NCBI RefSeq assembly: GCF_030812475.1
Contig: NZ_JAUSSR010000010.1
Span: forward strand, 186,001-250,000
DNA length: 64,000 nucleotides
Reading direction: 5' to 3'
Origin: Pseudomonas lini
GTDB taxonomy: Bacteria > Pseudomonadota > Gammaproteobacteria > Pseudomonadales > Pseudomonadaceae
The translations under genes and the position numbers were made by a program. Shown piece by piece: positions 32,301 to 43,719 of this stretch; the first letter of the stretch is position 1; each line of letters opens with the position of its first letter. The notes beneath the pieces are model-generated. The model made no database searches. It worked only from the letters and a program-made list of their open reading frames with translations, and was not told where the DNA came from.

Positions 32301-32322
32301 TGCAGCACTAGGCAACACGAAC

Positions 32323-32391
32323 CTGTAGGAGCCGGCTTGCTGGCGATAGCGATCTCACGGACGCCATCGCCGGCAAGCCGGGCTCCTACAG
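32323..32391. repeat. REP doublet (GCCGGCTTGCTGGCGA type) inside the cstA-yjiX-yjiA unit
   Basis: CTGTAGGAGCCGGCTTGCTG and inverted CGGCAAGCCGGGCTCCTACA flank about 30 bases. The pair sits between yjiX and yjiA, ending 28 bases before the yjiA start codon. Confidence 0.85.
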
Positions 32392-32419
32392 TTCTTTTAG
32401 CGCATGGGAGATTTTTGTT

Positions 32420-33391
32420 TTGCTCACACCAATCCCGGTCACGATCCTCAGCGGCTTCCTCGGCGCGGGAAAAACCACACTGTTACGCCACCTGCTCAAA
32501 GCCGAACACGGCCTGAAAATCGCCGTGATCGAAAACGAATTCAGCGACGCCGGTATCGACACCCAACTGTTGGGCGATGAGCCGGTGCAAGTGATGACAC
32601 TGTCCAACGGCTGCGTCTGCTGCACCATTCACACCGACCTGACCAAAGCGCTGTACCTGCTGCTGGAACGCCTGGACAGCGGCGAAATCGCCTTCGACCG
32701 CCTGGTGATCGAATGCACCGGCCTGGCCGATCCGGCACCGGTGGCGCAAACTTTTTTCATCGACGAAGAGCTGCGCGAGCGTTATATCCTCGACGGCATC
32801 ATTACCCTGGTGGACGCGGCACATGCCGACACCCACCTGACCCAGACCATCGCCCAGGCCCAGATCGGTTTCGCCGACCGCCTGCTGGTGAGCAAGCGCG
32901 ATCTGGTGGACGAGGCGACCTTCACTGCGTTGAGTGAACGCCTGACCCGGATCAATCGTCGCGCGCCGATCCGGATAGTCGACCACGGCAAGATCGACCT
33001 GGCCGAATTGCTCGATGTGCGTGGATTCAATCTCAATGCCGACCTCGGTGGCGGTGTGAGTTTGCGGCCCGTGAGCAAGGCGCCTTCCGTCGACCGCATT
33101 TCCAGCCTGGTGCTGCGTACAGACAAGCCGCTGGATATCGACAGGCTCAGCGAGTTCATGAACGAACTGCTGGAAGAGCATGGCAAGCAATTGCTGCGCT
33201 ACAAAGGTGTATTGAACATCCTTGGCGAGCCGCGGCGCATGGTGTTCCAGGGCGTACTGAAGTTGTACGGATTCGATTGGGATACGGAGTGGGCGGAAGG
33301 TGAGGCGCGGGAAAGCGTGATTGTGTTTATTGCCGATGATTTGCCTGAAGAGAAAATTCGTGAGGGGTTTGCGCGGGTGGCTGCAGAGTAA
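32420..33391 (+). CDS. yjiA: G3E family GTPase YjiA (CobW-like)
   Basis: A 323-residue G3E GTPase. The P-loop is ILSGFLGAGKTTLLRH (residues 8-23), the metal-binding CxCC motif is SNGCVCCTIHTDL (about 63-75), the switch region has VIECTGLADPAPV, and the base-recognition motif is SKRD. The CobW C-terminal domain follows (YKGVLNILGEPRRMVFQGV). Such proteins act as metallochaperones; E. coli YjiA binds zinc and cobalt but its client is unknown. The start is a TTG with GGGAG nine bases upstream. It is the last gene of the cstA-yjiX-yjiA group. Confidence 0.9.
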   Translation: MLTPIPVTILSGFLGAGKTTLLRHLLKAEHGLKIAVIENEFSDAGIDTQLLGDEPVQVMTLSNGCVCCTIHTDLTKALYLLLERLDSGEIAFDRLVIECTGLADPAPVAQTFFIDEELRERYILDGIITLVDAAHADTHLTQTIAQAQIGFADRLLVSKRDLVDEATFTALSERLTRINRRAPIRIVDHGKIDLAELLDVRGFNLNADLGGGVSLRPVSKAPSVDRISSLVLRTDKPLDIDRLSEFMNELLEEHGKQLLRYKGVLNILGEPRRMVFQGVLKLYGFDWDTEWAEGEARESVIVFIADDLPEEKIREGFARVAAE

Positions 33392-33426
33392 GGCCTGAAA
33401 TTTTCAGCGGGTCCGATACCGCTTTC

Positions 33427-33455
33427 GCCGGCAAGCCGGTCTCGCTCCCACAGGG
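33427..33455. repeat. Single REP arm
   Basis: GCCGGCAAGCCGGTCTCGCT followed by CCCACAGGG is a lone right-hand REP arm with no partner, between yjiA and the glyA terminator. Confidence 0.6.
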
Positions 33456-33476
33456 ACCGGTTTACAGACGAAAAAA

Positions 33477-33502
33477 AACCGGCCATCGCTGGCCGGTTTT
33501 CT
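33477..33502 (-). terminator. Terminator of glyA (bidirectional)
   Basis: AAACCGGCCATCGCTGGCCG and GTTTT form a strong hairpin with A-run and T-run on both sides, 22 bases beyond the glyA stop codon on the minus strand. It could also terminate yjiA from the other side. Confidence 0.88.
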
Positions 33503-33523
33503 TATTGCGGTTCAGCTATGCAA

Positions 33524-34777
<1,254 letters not shown>

Positions 34778-34908
34778 GGCGGTCCTCAAGGATCGGGGGC
34801 AGAAAAGGGGAGCATTCTAACCCAATGGGTTTTAGATGACATATGAAAGGACATCATGTCGCAGACAAGTGGGCTTCATGTCGGGATCAGCGGCGATCAT
34901 GCCGGCCT

Positions 34909-35004
34909 CATCGCGAGCAAGCTCGCTCCCACAGTGATTCTTTGAGGTTCACAAATTGTGTGTACACCCGAAAACCCTGTGGGAGCGAGCTTGCTCGCGA
35001 TGAG
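34909..35004. repeat. REP doublet (GAGCAAGCTCGCTCCCACA type), outward arms
   Basis: CATCGCGAGCAAGCTCGCTC and later GAGCGAGCTTGCTCGCGATG are inverted. Here the CCCACA/TGTGGG ends face inward, the reverse of most other doublets in this window. It lies between glyA and morA. Confidence 0.82.
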
Positions 35005-35027
35005 GCCATCAGCCCCACCGCAAGATT

Positions 35028-38000
35028 TCAGTCGAACACGAAAAGCGCATCATTTCTGAACTGCGCTTCAAATTGCCCTGCCGGCATCGGACGCCCGAAC
35101 AGGTACCCCTGAACCTCATCGCACCCATGTTCACGCAGGAAGTCGAGCTGTTCATGGGTTTCCACCCCCTCGGCAATCACCGCCAGATTCAGGCTGTGGG
35201 CCATGGCGATGATCGCCCGGGCAATCTGCGCATCCTGCTCGCCCGACGGCAGGCCGTCGACGAAGGTGCGGTCGATCTTGAGCACGTCGATCGGGAATTG
35301 CTTGAGGTAGTTGAGCGATGAGTAACCGGTGCCGAAATCGTCGACTGCGATGCTCAGGCCGAGGTTTTTCAGCCCGGCGAGAATCTGCATCGCTTCGCTG
35401 ACTTCGCGCATCAGGATACTTTCGGTCAGTTCCAGCTCCAGGCACGCCGGTGGCAGGCCGGTTTCCTTGAGGATGGTGGCGATCCGCGTGCCGAGCAGAC
35501 CATCGGAGAATTGCCGGGCGGAAATGTTCACCGAAACTTTTGGCACCCCAACCTTGGCCTGATGCCAGGTCTTGAGCTGACGGCAGGCCTCTCGGATCAC
35601 CCAGTCGCCGACATCCACCACCAGACCCAGCTCTTCGAGCACCGGAATGAAATCCCCCGGCGGTACCAGGCCGCGTCGCGGGTGACGCCAGCGCAGCAGT
35701 GCTTCGGCGCCGGTCAGGCGTTTGCCGTCGCCACTGAACTGCGGCTGGTAGTACAAGACGAATTCGTTTTGCTCCAGGGCGTGGCGCAAATCGCTTTCCA
35801 GTTCCAGGCGCTCCAGGGCGCTGGCGTTCATCTCCGCCTGGTAGAACTGGAAGTTGTTCTTGCCGCGTTCCTTGGCGTGATACATCGCGGTGTCGGCGTT
35901 TTTCATCAGCTGACTGAGCTCGTTGCCATCCTGCGGGCTCAAGGCGATGCCGATACTGGCCGTAACGAAGAACTCGCGGCCCTCGAGGACGAAGGGTTTC
36001 ACCAGGCTGGCAAGAATCTGTTCCGCCACATGAATCGCCCGGTTCAGCGCGGTTTCGCGGTTGACGCGCGGCTGCAGCAGCAAGGTGAATTCATCACCGC
36101 CCATGCGTGCCACAGTGTCGTCATCGTCGACGCAACCGAGCAGACGCGTGGCCATTTCCTTGAGCATGCGATCGCCGGCGGCGTGGCCCAGGGAGTCGTT
36201 GATCGGCTTGAAACGGTCCAGGTCGAGGAACATCAGCACCACCCAGGACTTCTGTCGCTCCGCCGATTGCAGTGCCGTGTGCAGGCGATCCTGGAACAGT
36301 GTGCGGTTGGGCAGGTGGGTCAGGGCGTCGTAGTAGGCGAGGCGGTGAATCCGCTGCTCACTGGCCTTGCGCTCGCTGATGTCGCTGAAGAAGCACACAT
36401 AGCTGGCCAGGTCGCCTTCGTCATCCAGCACGGCGGTAATCCCGACCCAGGCGGGGTAGTGTTCGCCATTGCGACGTTTGAGCCAGACTTCACCTTCCCA
36501 GGTGCTGTGCTGGTGCAATTGCTTGATCACGTAACGCAGATGGGCTTCCTGCTGTTCATCGACGGTCAGCATGTTCGGCAGCTGATCGAGCACCTGCTCC
36601 ACGGCATACCCGCTGACGCGGCTGAACGCTTCATTGGCCTGGACGATATAACCGGCCGGGTCGGTGATCAGGATCGCCGAAGTCGAGTGCTCGAATACCG
36701 TTGCGGCCATGCGCAGGTCCTTTTCGGCCCGGCGTCGCTGGCTGATGTCGCGACCCACGCCCAGCACCCCTTCGAAGCCGCCGAGTTCATCCCAGACCAG
36801 CACCAGCCTCAGTTCGATCGGAATCTTGCGTCCGTCGGCCCGCAGGCAATCGAACAGGAACAACTGGGTCTGCACCTGATTGCGCAACAAGGCCAGTTGC
36901 TCAGGTTTGTCCAGCGCCTTGCTGAGCCGGTCCATCAGGCTGTGAATGCCGCTCAGCTGTTGCGGGTTGGCGATGGTCGATTGCCAGCCGTTCCGGAAAA
37001 TCCAGTCGACGTCGTAACCCAACACAACGTGGACCGACGGGCTGACGTAGTTAAGGGCCATCTTGCTGTCGGTGGAGAAAATCACGTCGCTGATGCTTTC
37101 AGCGAGCATTCGATAGCGTTGCTCGCTGTCGCGCAGGGATTCGCTGGCTTCGATCTGCTCGGTGACGTCCTTGGCAACGCCAATGATTCGGGTGACCTGG
37201 CCTTGCGCATCCCGCGCCAGGACCTGTTCGCGAATCTCGAACCGTCGCCATTTGCCGTCCCGGTGGTGGAAACGCAATTGGCACTGCAGCAATTGTCTGT
37301 AACCGGCCTGTCGCTGGATCTGACGGGAGCGGTGATAGACATCGGCATCTTCGGGGTGCAGCAGGATTTCCCAGAAATACTCGCCCATCTGATGCAATTC
37401 GGTACGGTTGTAACCGAGTGTCTGCCCCAGGTGATGGTTGCTGAAGATCATTCGCTGGCTGAGCACGTCCTGGACGTACAGGTGGTCCGGCACGGTGCGC
37501 ACCACGTCGGACCAGAAACCTTCGCGCTCCAGCAATGACAGCTCGACGAGCTTGCGGCGGGTAATGTCGGTGATGCTCAGGATCAGCGCGTTGCAGTCGT
37601 CCTGGTCTTCCGGCAGGCGCAGCACCAGCCAGAGATGTTGATCGCAGCCATTGGCGTCCTGAAGCTTGATTTCCAGTTCAAGCTGCTTGTCCTGACTGAG
37701 CACCGCCTCTAGTACTTGATCACCGATGGCATTAGCCTCTGACGGATCGCCGTCGATCAGCAGCTTCCAGGCGTGTTCGGTGGAATTTACGTTGAGCAGT
37801 TGCAGGGCGACCTGATTGACCTCGGTGATGCGCAATTCCCGCAGCAGTTGCTGACGTTGCTCCGGGATCTCCAGCCAGGCCTGCAATTGTTCGGTGCTGT
37901 TTACCCGGGCTTTGTCGAAGAAGCTCTTGAGCCCGGACACATCGAGTACGCACAGGGCGACACCGGTGCCTTCGAAAATATCCTGATAGCGTCGGCGGCC

Positions 38001-38876
38001 TTCATGCAACTGACGCTGGCGGCGACGCGAGTTCATCAGTGCGATGAACGGCAGCAGAGAGAGGGCCAGACCCAAGAGGCATTTGCCGACGAATGCTGGC
38101 AGCAGTTGTTCAATCGCTCGTTGTCGATCGAACAGCCCGCGCAGTTGCCAATCGCTGCTGCTGAGGGGAATGGTCAATACGCTGTTGGCCATCTCGTCCT
38201 GGGTCAGCGCGCCGGGCTTGGCCATGGGCAGCGTCTGATCGCGGCTGATGACTTGGTGATTGACGCGGTTTTCCACCAGCCAGAGAGGGCGGTTGCCGGT
38301 TTCGTTCTGTTTGGTCAGTGCCGTGAAAAATGTTGGCGCCAGGCGCAAGGCCCAGTAGCCACGTGAGCTGCCGGTGGCTTGATGCAACAACAGATGCACC
38401 ACTGAGCCATCATCGGCATTACTGAAAAAGTGCGCCTGGGCGCGGCTGCGACGGACCAGATCGTTCAGGTAATTGGCGTCCTGACTGTCGACGGCACTGT
38501 CGCTGAGGATTTTCCCTGAGGGGCTGAGCAGAACCAGACTTCGCAGGTCGGGCATGGACTGTTGCAGTTTGCGCAGCAGGGCCTGCAGCTCGTCGGCGCT
38601 ATGCGGCTGTTCGACGATCGGTAGCAGGTTGAGGGCGATCTGCGCATTGAGCCCCATGTTCAAGCTGACTTGCGCAGCCAGGTCGGCGGTATGGTCAATC
38701 GTATACTGACGCTGGTTTTTCTGGGTTTCGCGAAGCTGATCCAGCAATTGCCAGAACAGCAGAGCGAGCAGCAAAAGAACCAGTGTCGCCAATGCGCCCT
38801 TCAAGGTTCCGCGCAGGGGCGATGCGGTCGCAGGATCGAGTGTGCTCACGGACGCTGGCGGGCTGGCATTAGGCAA
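35028..38876 (-). CDS. morA: Membrane GGDEF-EAL c-di-GMP enzyme with PAS repeats
   Basis: A 1282-residue sensor. Two membrane helices (about 28-46 and 265-283) bracket a periplasmic domain; then come PAS/PAC modules from about 290 to 820 (including IFSNHHLGQTLGYNRTELHQ and FEHSTSAILITDPAGYIVQA). The GGDEF domain has an intact RMGGDEFTLL at about 925, and the EAL domain has EALLRWRHPRRG (about 1056), ELTESIL and DDFGTGYSSLNYLKQFP. Both catalytic motifs are intact, so it may both make and degrade c-di-GMP. Domain order, size and the glyA neighbour identify it as MorA, which controls flagellar timing and biofilm in pseudomonads. Confidence 0.92.
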   Translation of the reverse strand: MPNASPPASVSTLDPATASPLRGTLKGALATLVLLLLALLFWQLLDQLRETQKNQRQYTIDHTADLAAQVSLNMGLNAQIALNLLPIVEQPHSADELQALLRKLQQSMPDLRSLVLLSPSGKILSDSAVDSQDANYLNDLVRRSRAQAHFFSNADDGSVVHLLLHQATGSSRGYWALRLAPTFFTALTKQNETGNRPLWLVENRVNHQVISRDQTLPMAKPGALTQDEMANSVLTIPLSSSDWQLRGLFDRQRAIEQLLPAFVGKCLLGLALSLLPFIALMNSRRRQRQLHEGRRRYQDIFEGTGVALCVLDVSGLKSFFDKARVNSTEQLQAWLEIPEQRQQLLRELRITEVNQVALQLLNVNSTEHAWKLLIDGDPSEANAIGDQVLEAVLSQDKQLELEIKLQDANGCDQHLWLVLRLPEDQDDCNALILSITDITRRKLVELSLLEREGFWSDVVRTVPDHLYVQDVLSQRMIFSNHHLGQTLGYNRTELHQMGEYFWEILLHPEDADVYHRSRQIQRQAGYRQLLQCQLRFHHRDGKWRRFEIREQVLARDAQGQVTRIIGVAKDVTEQIEASESLRDSEQRYRMLAESISDVIFSTDSKMALNYVSPSVHVVLGYDVDWIFRNGWQSTIANPQQLSGIHSLMDRLSKALDKPEQLALLRNQVQTQLFLFDCLRADGRKIPIELRLVLVWDELGGFEGVLGVGRDISQRRRAEKDLRMAATVFEHSTSAILITDPAGYIVQANEAFSRVSGYAVEQVLDQLPNMLTVDEQQEAHLRYVIKQLHQHSTWEGEVWLKRRNGEHYPAWVGITAVLDDEGDLASYVCFFSDISERKASEQRIHRLAYYDALTHLPNRTLFQDRLHTALQSAERQKSWVVLMFLDLDRFKPINDSLGHAAGDRMLKEMATRLLGCVDDDDTVARMGGDEFTLLLQPRVNRETALNRAIHVAEQILASLVKPFVLEGREFFVTASIGIALSPQDGNELSQLMKNADTAMYHAKERGKNNFQFYQAEMNASALERLELESDLRHALEQNEFVLYYQPQFSGDGKRLTGAEALLRWRHPRRGLVPPGDFIPVLEELGLVVDVGDWVIREACRQLKTWHQAKVGVPKVSVNISARQFSDGLLGTRIATILKETGLPPACLELELTESILMREVSEAMQILAGLKNLGLSIAVDDFGTGYSSLNYLKQFPIDVLKIDRTFVDGLPSGEQDAQIARAIIAMAHSLNLAVIAEGVETHEQLDFLREHGCDEVQGYLFGRPMPAGQFEAQFRNDALFVFD

Positions 38877-39160
38877 ACTGTAATCCTGCGGTTTGGCTGG
38901 ACTGACGCGACGTGCACTATAAGCCGGACGCCCGAAGGGCGGCTAGCATGCCTTGAGTTGTGGCAAAGTGCCAGTCCCGCCCGGCTGGACTGCCTCCCGT
39001 CATTCAGGTAGCTTTGCCGGTTACGCGGGAGCGTTCCAGCTCCTAGAATCAGACTTTTCCAGCGCGCACGCATTGGTCCCGATCAAGCGGCATCGCGCAC
39101 AGTCTGGCCGGGCATCGCCTGCCCTCCAATCATTCATCAGTCACTGACCCAAGGTTCTCC

Positions 39161-40825
39161 ATGGCTCAATACGTATTCACCATGCATCGGCTGGGTAAAG
39201 TTGTTCCGCCGAAGCGGGAAATCCTGAAAAACATTTCTCTGTCGTTCTTCCCGGGCGCCAAGATCGGCGTACTCGGCCTCAACGGTTCGGGTAAGTCCAC
39301 GCTGCTGAAGATCATGGCTGGCGTCGACACCGAATTCGAAGGCGAAGCCCGTCCGATGCCGGAGCTGAACATCGGCTACCTGCCCCAGGAACCGATCCTG
39401 GATCCGACCAAGACCGTGCGTGAAGTGGTCGAGGAAGCAGTCAGCGTGATCAAGAACGCCCAGGCGCGCCTGGACGAGGTCTACGCCGCTTACGCCGATG
39501 AAGACGCCGACTTCGACAAGCTGGCGGCAGAGCAGGCCAAGCTCGAAGCCATCCTGCAAGCCAGCGACGGTCACAACCTGGATCGCCAACTGGAAGTCGC
39601 CGCCGATGCGCTGCGTCTGCCAGCCTGGGATGCCAAGGTCGAATTCCTGTCGGGTGGTGAAAAGCGTCGTGTGGCCCTTTGCCGCCTGCTGCTGTCCGCA
39701 CCCGACATGCTGCTGCTCGACGAACCAACCAACCACCTGGATGCCGACTCCGTCGCCTGGCTGGAGCACTTCCTGCACGATTTCCCGGGCACCGTGGTTG
39801 CGATCACGCACGACCGGTACTTCCTGGACAACGTTGCCGGCTGGATCCTCGAGCTCGACCGTGGCGCCGGTATCCCTTACGAGGGCAACTATTCGGGTTG
39901 GCTCGAAGCCAAGTCCGATCGTCTGGCTGCCGAATCCAAGCAGCAGTCAGCCCACGAAAAAGCCATGAAGGAAGAGCTGGAGTGGGTGCGCAAAGGCGCC
40001 AAGGCCCGCCAGTCCAAATCCAAGGCTCGTCTGCAACGCTTCGAAGAAATGCAATCGCAGGAATTCCAGAAGCGCAGCGAAACCAACGAGATCTACATCC
40101 CGGCCGGTCCACGCCTGGGCGACAAGGTCATCGAATTCAAGAACGTTTCCAAGGGCTACGGCGATCGCGTATTGATCGACAACCTGTCGTTCTCCATGCC
40201 TAAAGGTGCCATCGTTGGCGTGATCGGCGGTAACGGCGCGGGTAAATCGACCCTGTTCCGCATGCTGATGGGCAAGGAAACACCGGATTCGGGCACCATT
40301 GAAGTCGGCGAAACCGTGCAGCTTGCCTGTGTGGATCAGAGCCGCGACGACCTGGATGGCAGTAAAACTGTGTTCCAGCAAATCTCCGACGGTTCCGATC
40401 AGATCCGCATCGGCAACTACGAGATCCCGTCGCGCACCTACGTCGGTCGCTTCAACTTCAAGGGTGGCGATCAGCAGAAGTTCGTCAAGGACCTGTCCGG
40501 TGGTGAGCGCGGTCGCTTGCACCTGGCCCTGACCCTGAAAGAGGGCGGCAACGTCCTGCTGCTCGACGAACCGTCCAACGACCTCGACGTTGAAACCCTG
40601 CGTTCCCTGGAAGAAGCCCTGCTGGACTTCCCGGGCGCCGCCATTGTGATCTCTCACGATCGGTGGTTCCTTGACCGTGTCGCGACCCACATCCTGGCGT
40701 ACGAAGACGACTCGCAAGCGGTGTTCTTCGAAGGCAACTACACCGAGTACGAAGCCGATCGCCGCAAGCGCCTTGGCGAAGCGGCTACCCAGCCACATCG
40801 CGTACGGCACAAGAAACTGGCCTGA
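39161..40825 (+). CDS. ettA: Energy-dependent translational throttle protein EttA (ABC-F)
   Basis: A 554-residue ABC-F protein with two ATPase domains and no membrane segment. Walker A sites are LNGSGKSTLLK (about 40) and GGNGAGKSTLFRML (about 360); the second signature is DLSGGERGRLHLAL, and Walker B regions are LLLDEPTNHLDADSVAW and LLLDEPSNDLDVETLRS. The linker between domains is Lys/Arg rich (KGAKARQSKSKARLQRFEEM). It binds the ribosomal E site and gates the first elongation steps according to energy state. Standard length and start. A strong terminator follows. Confidence 0.96.
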   Translation: MAQYVFTMHRLGKVVPPKREILKNISLSFFPGAKIGVLGLNGSGKSTLLKIMAGVDTEFEGEARPMPELNIGYLPQEPILDPTKTVREVVEEAVSVIKNAQARLDEVYAAYADEDADFDKLAAEQAKLEAILQASDGHNLDRQLEVAADALRLPAWDAKVEFLSGGEKRRVALCRLLLSAPDMLLLDEPTNHLDADSVAWLEHFLHDFPGTVVAITHDRYFLDNVAGWILELDRGAGIPYEGNYSGWLEAKSDRLAAESKQQSAHEKAMKEELEWVRKGAKARQSKSKARLQRFEEMQSQEFQKRSETNEIYIPAGPRLGDKVIEFKNVSKGYGDRVLIDNLSFSMPKGAIVGVIGGNGAGKSTLFRMLMGKETPDSGTIEVGETVQLACVDQSRDDLDGSKTVFQQISDGSDQIRIGNYEIPSRTYVGRFNFKGGDQQKFVKDLSGGERGRLHLALTLKEGGNVLLLDEPSNDLDVETLRSLEEALLDFPGAAIVISHDRWFLDRVATHILAYEDDSQAVFFEGNYTEYEADRRKRLGEAATQPHRVRHKKLA

Positions 40826-40842
40826 TTCGGGTTGGTTGCAAG

Positions 40843-40873
40843 AAAAACGGAGCCTTCGGGCTCCGTTTTTTTT
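40843..40873 (+). terminator. Terminator of ettA
   Basis: ACGGAGCCTTCGGGCTCCGT is a TTCG-capped hairpin followed by a run of T, 21 bases after the ettA stop codon. Confidence 0.92.
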
Positions 40874-40902
40874 GTATTTTTTCAGGTGCCCCGAGGTGAA
40901 TT

Positions 40903-41045
40903 CATCGCAGGCAAGCCAGCTCCCACAGGGATCTGCAGTGAATGCAGGATTGCCGAACACTACAGATCCCTGTGGGAGCTGCAGTGAATGCCGGATTGCC
41001 GAACTCTGCATATCCCTGTGGGAGCGGTCTCGCCCGCGTAAGCGA
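40903..41045. repeat. Degenerate REP cluster containing a 46-bp tandem repeat
   Basis: The 415-base gap between ettA and gdhA contains REP-type arms (GCAAGCCAGCTCCCACAGGG and two copies of ATCCCTGTGGGAGC). Within it, 40933-40978 and 40979-41024 are direct copies of a 46-base unit starting CTGCAGTGAATGC and ending CCCTGTGGGAG, differing at only a few positions. The remaining 41046-41240 should carry the gdhA promoter; I see no clear operator. Confidence 0.8.
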
Positions 41046-41240
41046 TCTCCATAGCAGTGCAAACCTCAACTCGACACTCCCTATTTGGGTGCGGATAAAG
41101 CGCTAAATCAGCAATAATTTATATCCTGCGCACCATTTAATTTCACAAATGCGACATCTTGCTCTGTTCCTGTGCGCGATTCGTTTGTTACAGTCCGGCC
41201 CAATCTCTCCCAACGACAACAAATTTGCCGAGACTTCACC

Positions 41241-42574
<1,334 letters not shown>

Positions 42575-42578
<4 letters not shown>

Positions 42579-43069
42579 GCCGGTTCGATGCGGGTGATCT
42601 CGATCAACTGATCGCCCGCCGGACGCAGCCACAGCACCTCGTCACCGAGTTGCGCACCGAGCAACGCCCGGCCAAGAGGCGAACCCCAGTTGATCAGGCC
42701 TGCCGCGGCGTCGGCCTGATCCTCACCCACCAGTTGCACCGTCTGTTGACTATCGTTTTCATCGGCGAACGTCACTCGGCTGCCGATCTGCACTTTTTCT
42801 GTCGAGCTGGCGGCGGCCACCACCTGGGCGCTTTGCAGCCGCTGCTTGAAATACCTCAAATCCCGCTCAAGGTCGGCCAGGCGCTGCTTGTCTGCCTGCT
42901 CGCCTTTGGCCGATTGCTCGCTGTGCAGCTGTTGCAGTTCAGCAACTTTCCTCTGCAACTGAACAAGACCCGCGGGCGTGACGTAATTGGGCTGATCGCT
43001 GACCTGCCGTTCGACCGGCTGGTCAGCTTGCGCTGCGGCGTTATCTTCATTGACGAAGGCACGACTCAT
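42575..43069 (-). CDS. GreA/GreB family transcription factor with shortened coiled coil
   Basis: A 164-residue protein of the GreA/GreB family. After an acidic N-terminal tail, YVTPAGLVQLQRKVAELQQL opens the coiled coil, which closes with LERDLRYFKQRLQSAQVV. The C-terminal FKBP-like domain follows (VQIGSRVTFADENDSQQTVQ and GSPLGRALLGAQLGDEVLW). Compared with E. coli GreB the coiled coil is about 15 residues shorter and lacks the acidic tip D-x-S-E-N-A-x-Y that reaches the RNA polymerase active site. Transcript cleavage is therefore doubtful; a polymerase-binding regulator is more likely. GGGAGAAAACC precedes the ATG. Confidence 0.85.
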
Positions 43070-43139
43070 GGTTTTCTCCCGTTATAGGGTTTGGGCCATG
43101 GTCACCGGTATTTAGTTTCGACGGATGTCTGTCAGCGAC

Positions 43140-43496
43140 TCATTGCGAGCGATAGGCACGGGCGGCGTCCTGGTCTTTCTGCTGTTGCCAGGCTTTTTCC
43201 CGTTCGTCCCAGTGATGGCTGCGATAATCCTCCCGGTCCTCGCTTTCGCGCATGGCCTGGCACTGGCGGAAGCCATCGCTCCAGCCTTCGGCGTAGTGCT
43301 TGTCCTTGAGGTAGCGCGGGACGTTCTTGCGGAACTCACCAGTGATTGCCCCTGCCGCTTGCCGGCCACTGCTGCAGCCGTCATCGAAACCATCGGCGAA
43401 TGCCGGTGGATACCCCTTGGCGATCAGGTCCTCGTGGGTCGTCTGGCAACCCGCGATCAACATCAACAAACCCGCTACACCCACGCAACGCCACAT
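43140..43496 (-). CDS. Small lipoprotein of unknown function
   Basis: A 118-residue predicted lipoprotein. The signal peptide MWRCVGVAGLLMLIAGC ends in the lipobox LIAGC, so Cys17 would be acylated. The mature chain is hydrophilic, with GYPPAFADGFDDGCSSGRQA and HYAEGWSDGFRQCQAM, a loosely repeated A-x-G-x-x-D-G-x-x-x-x pattern with one cysteine in each copy that could pair. I do not recognise a named family. The gene follows the Gre-like gene on the same strand by about 80 bases in the genome, but in transcription order it precedes nothing related. Confidence 0.75.
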   Translation of the reverse strand: MWRCVGVAGLLMLIAGCQTTHEDLIAKGYPPAFADGFDDGCSSGRQAAGAITGEFRKNVPRYLKDKHYAEGWSDGFRQCQAMRESEDREDYRSHHWDEREKAWQQQKDQDAARAYRSQ

Positions 43497-43600
43497 CTCG
43501 CACTCCCGGGCCGTTCAACGGCCGATGAGCAAAGTCTAGGAGTGGACTCGTGAGGCGATCGTGGAAGGACTGTGAAAAATCCATTGAACGCCATAAAACC

Positions 43601-43704
43601 CTGTAGGAGCGAGCTTGCTCGCGAAGGACGTGAGCGCACCACGTTCATCCAGGCAGCCCGCGTCATCGTTAACGTCCATCGCGAGCAAGCTCGCTCCTAC
43701 AGGG
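43601..43704. repeat. REP doublet (GAGCGAGCTTGCTCGCGA type)
   Basis: CTGTAGGAGCGAGCTTGCTC and inverted GAGCAAGCTCGCTCCTACAG, about 65 bases apart, upstream of the small lipoprotein gene and downstream of the DUF4105 gene. Confidence 0.87.
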
Positions 43705-43719
43705 GGATGGTGTGTCAGG

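Noticed and set aside
30837..32318. 493-codon minus-strand open frame opposite cstA
   Set aside because: Same reason: antisense of a membrane protein gene, with a His/Gln/Asp-rich translation and no domain.
35511..37538. 675-codon plus-strand open frame opposite morA
   Set aside because: Shadow of the MorA coding sequence; MorA has clear GGDEF, EAL and PAS motifs, the other strand has none.
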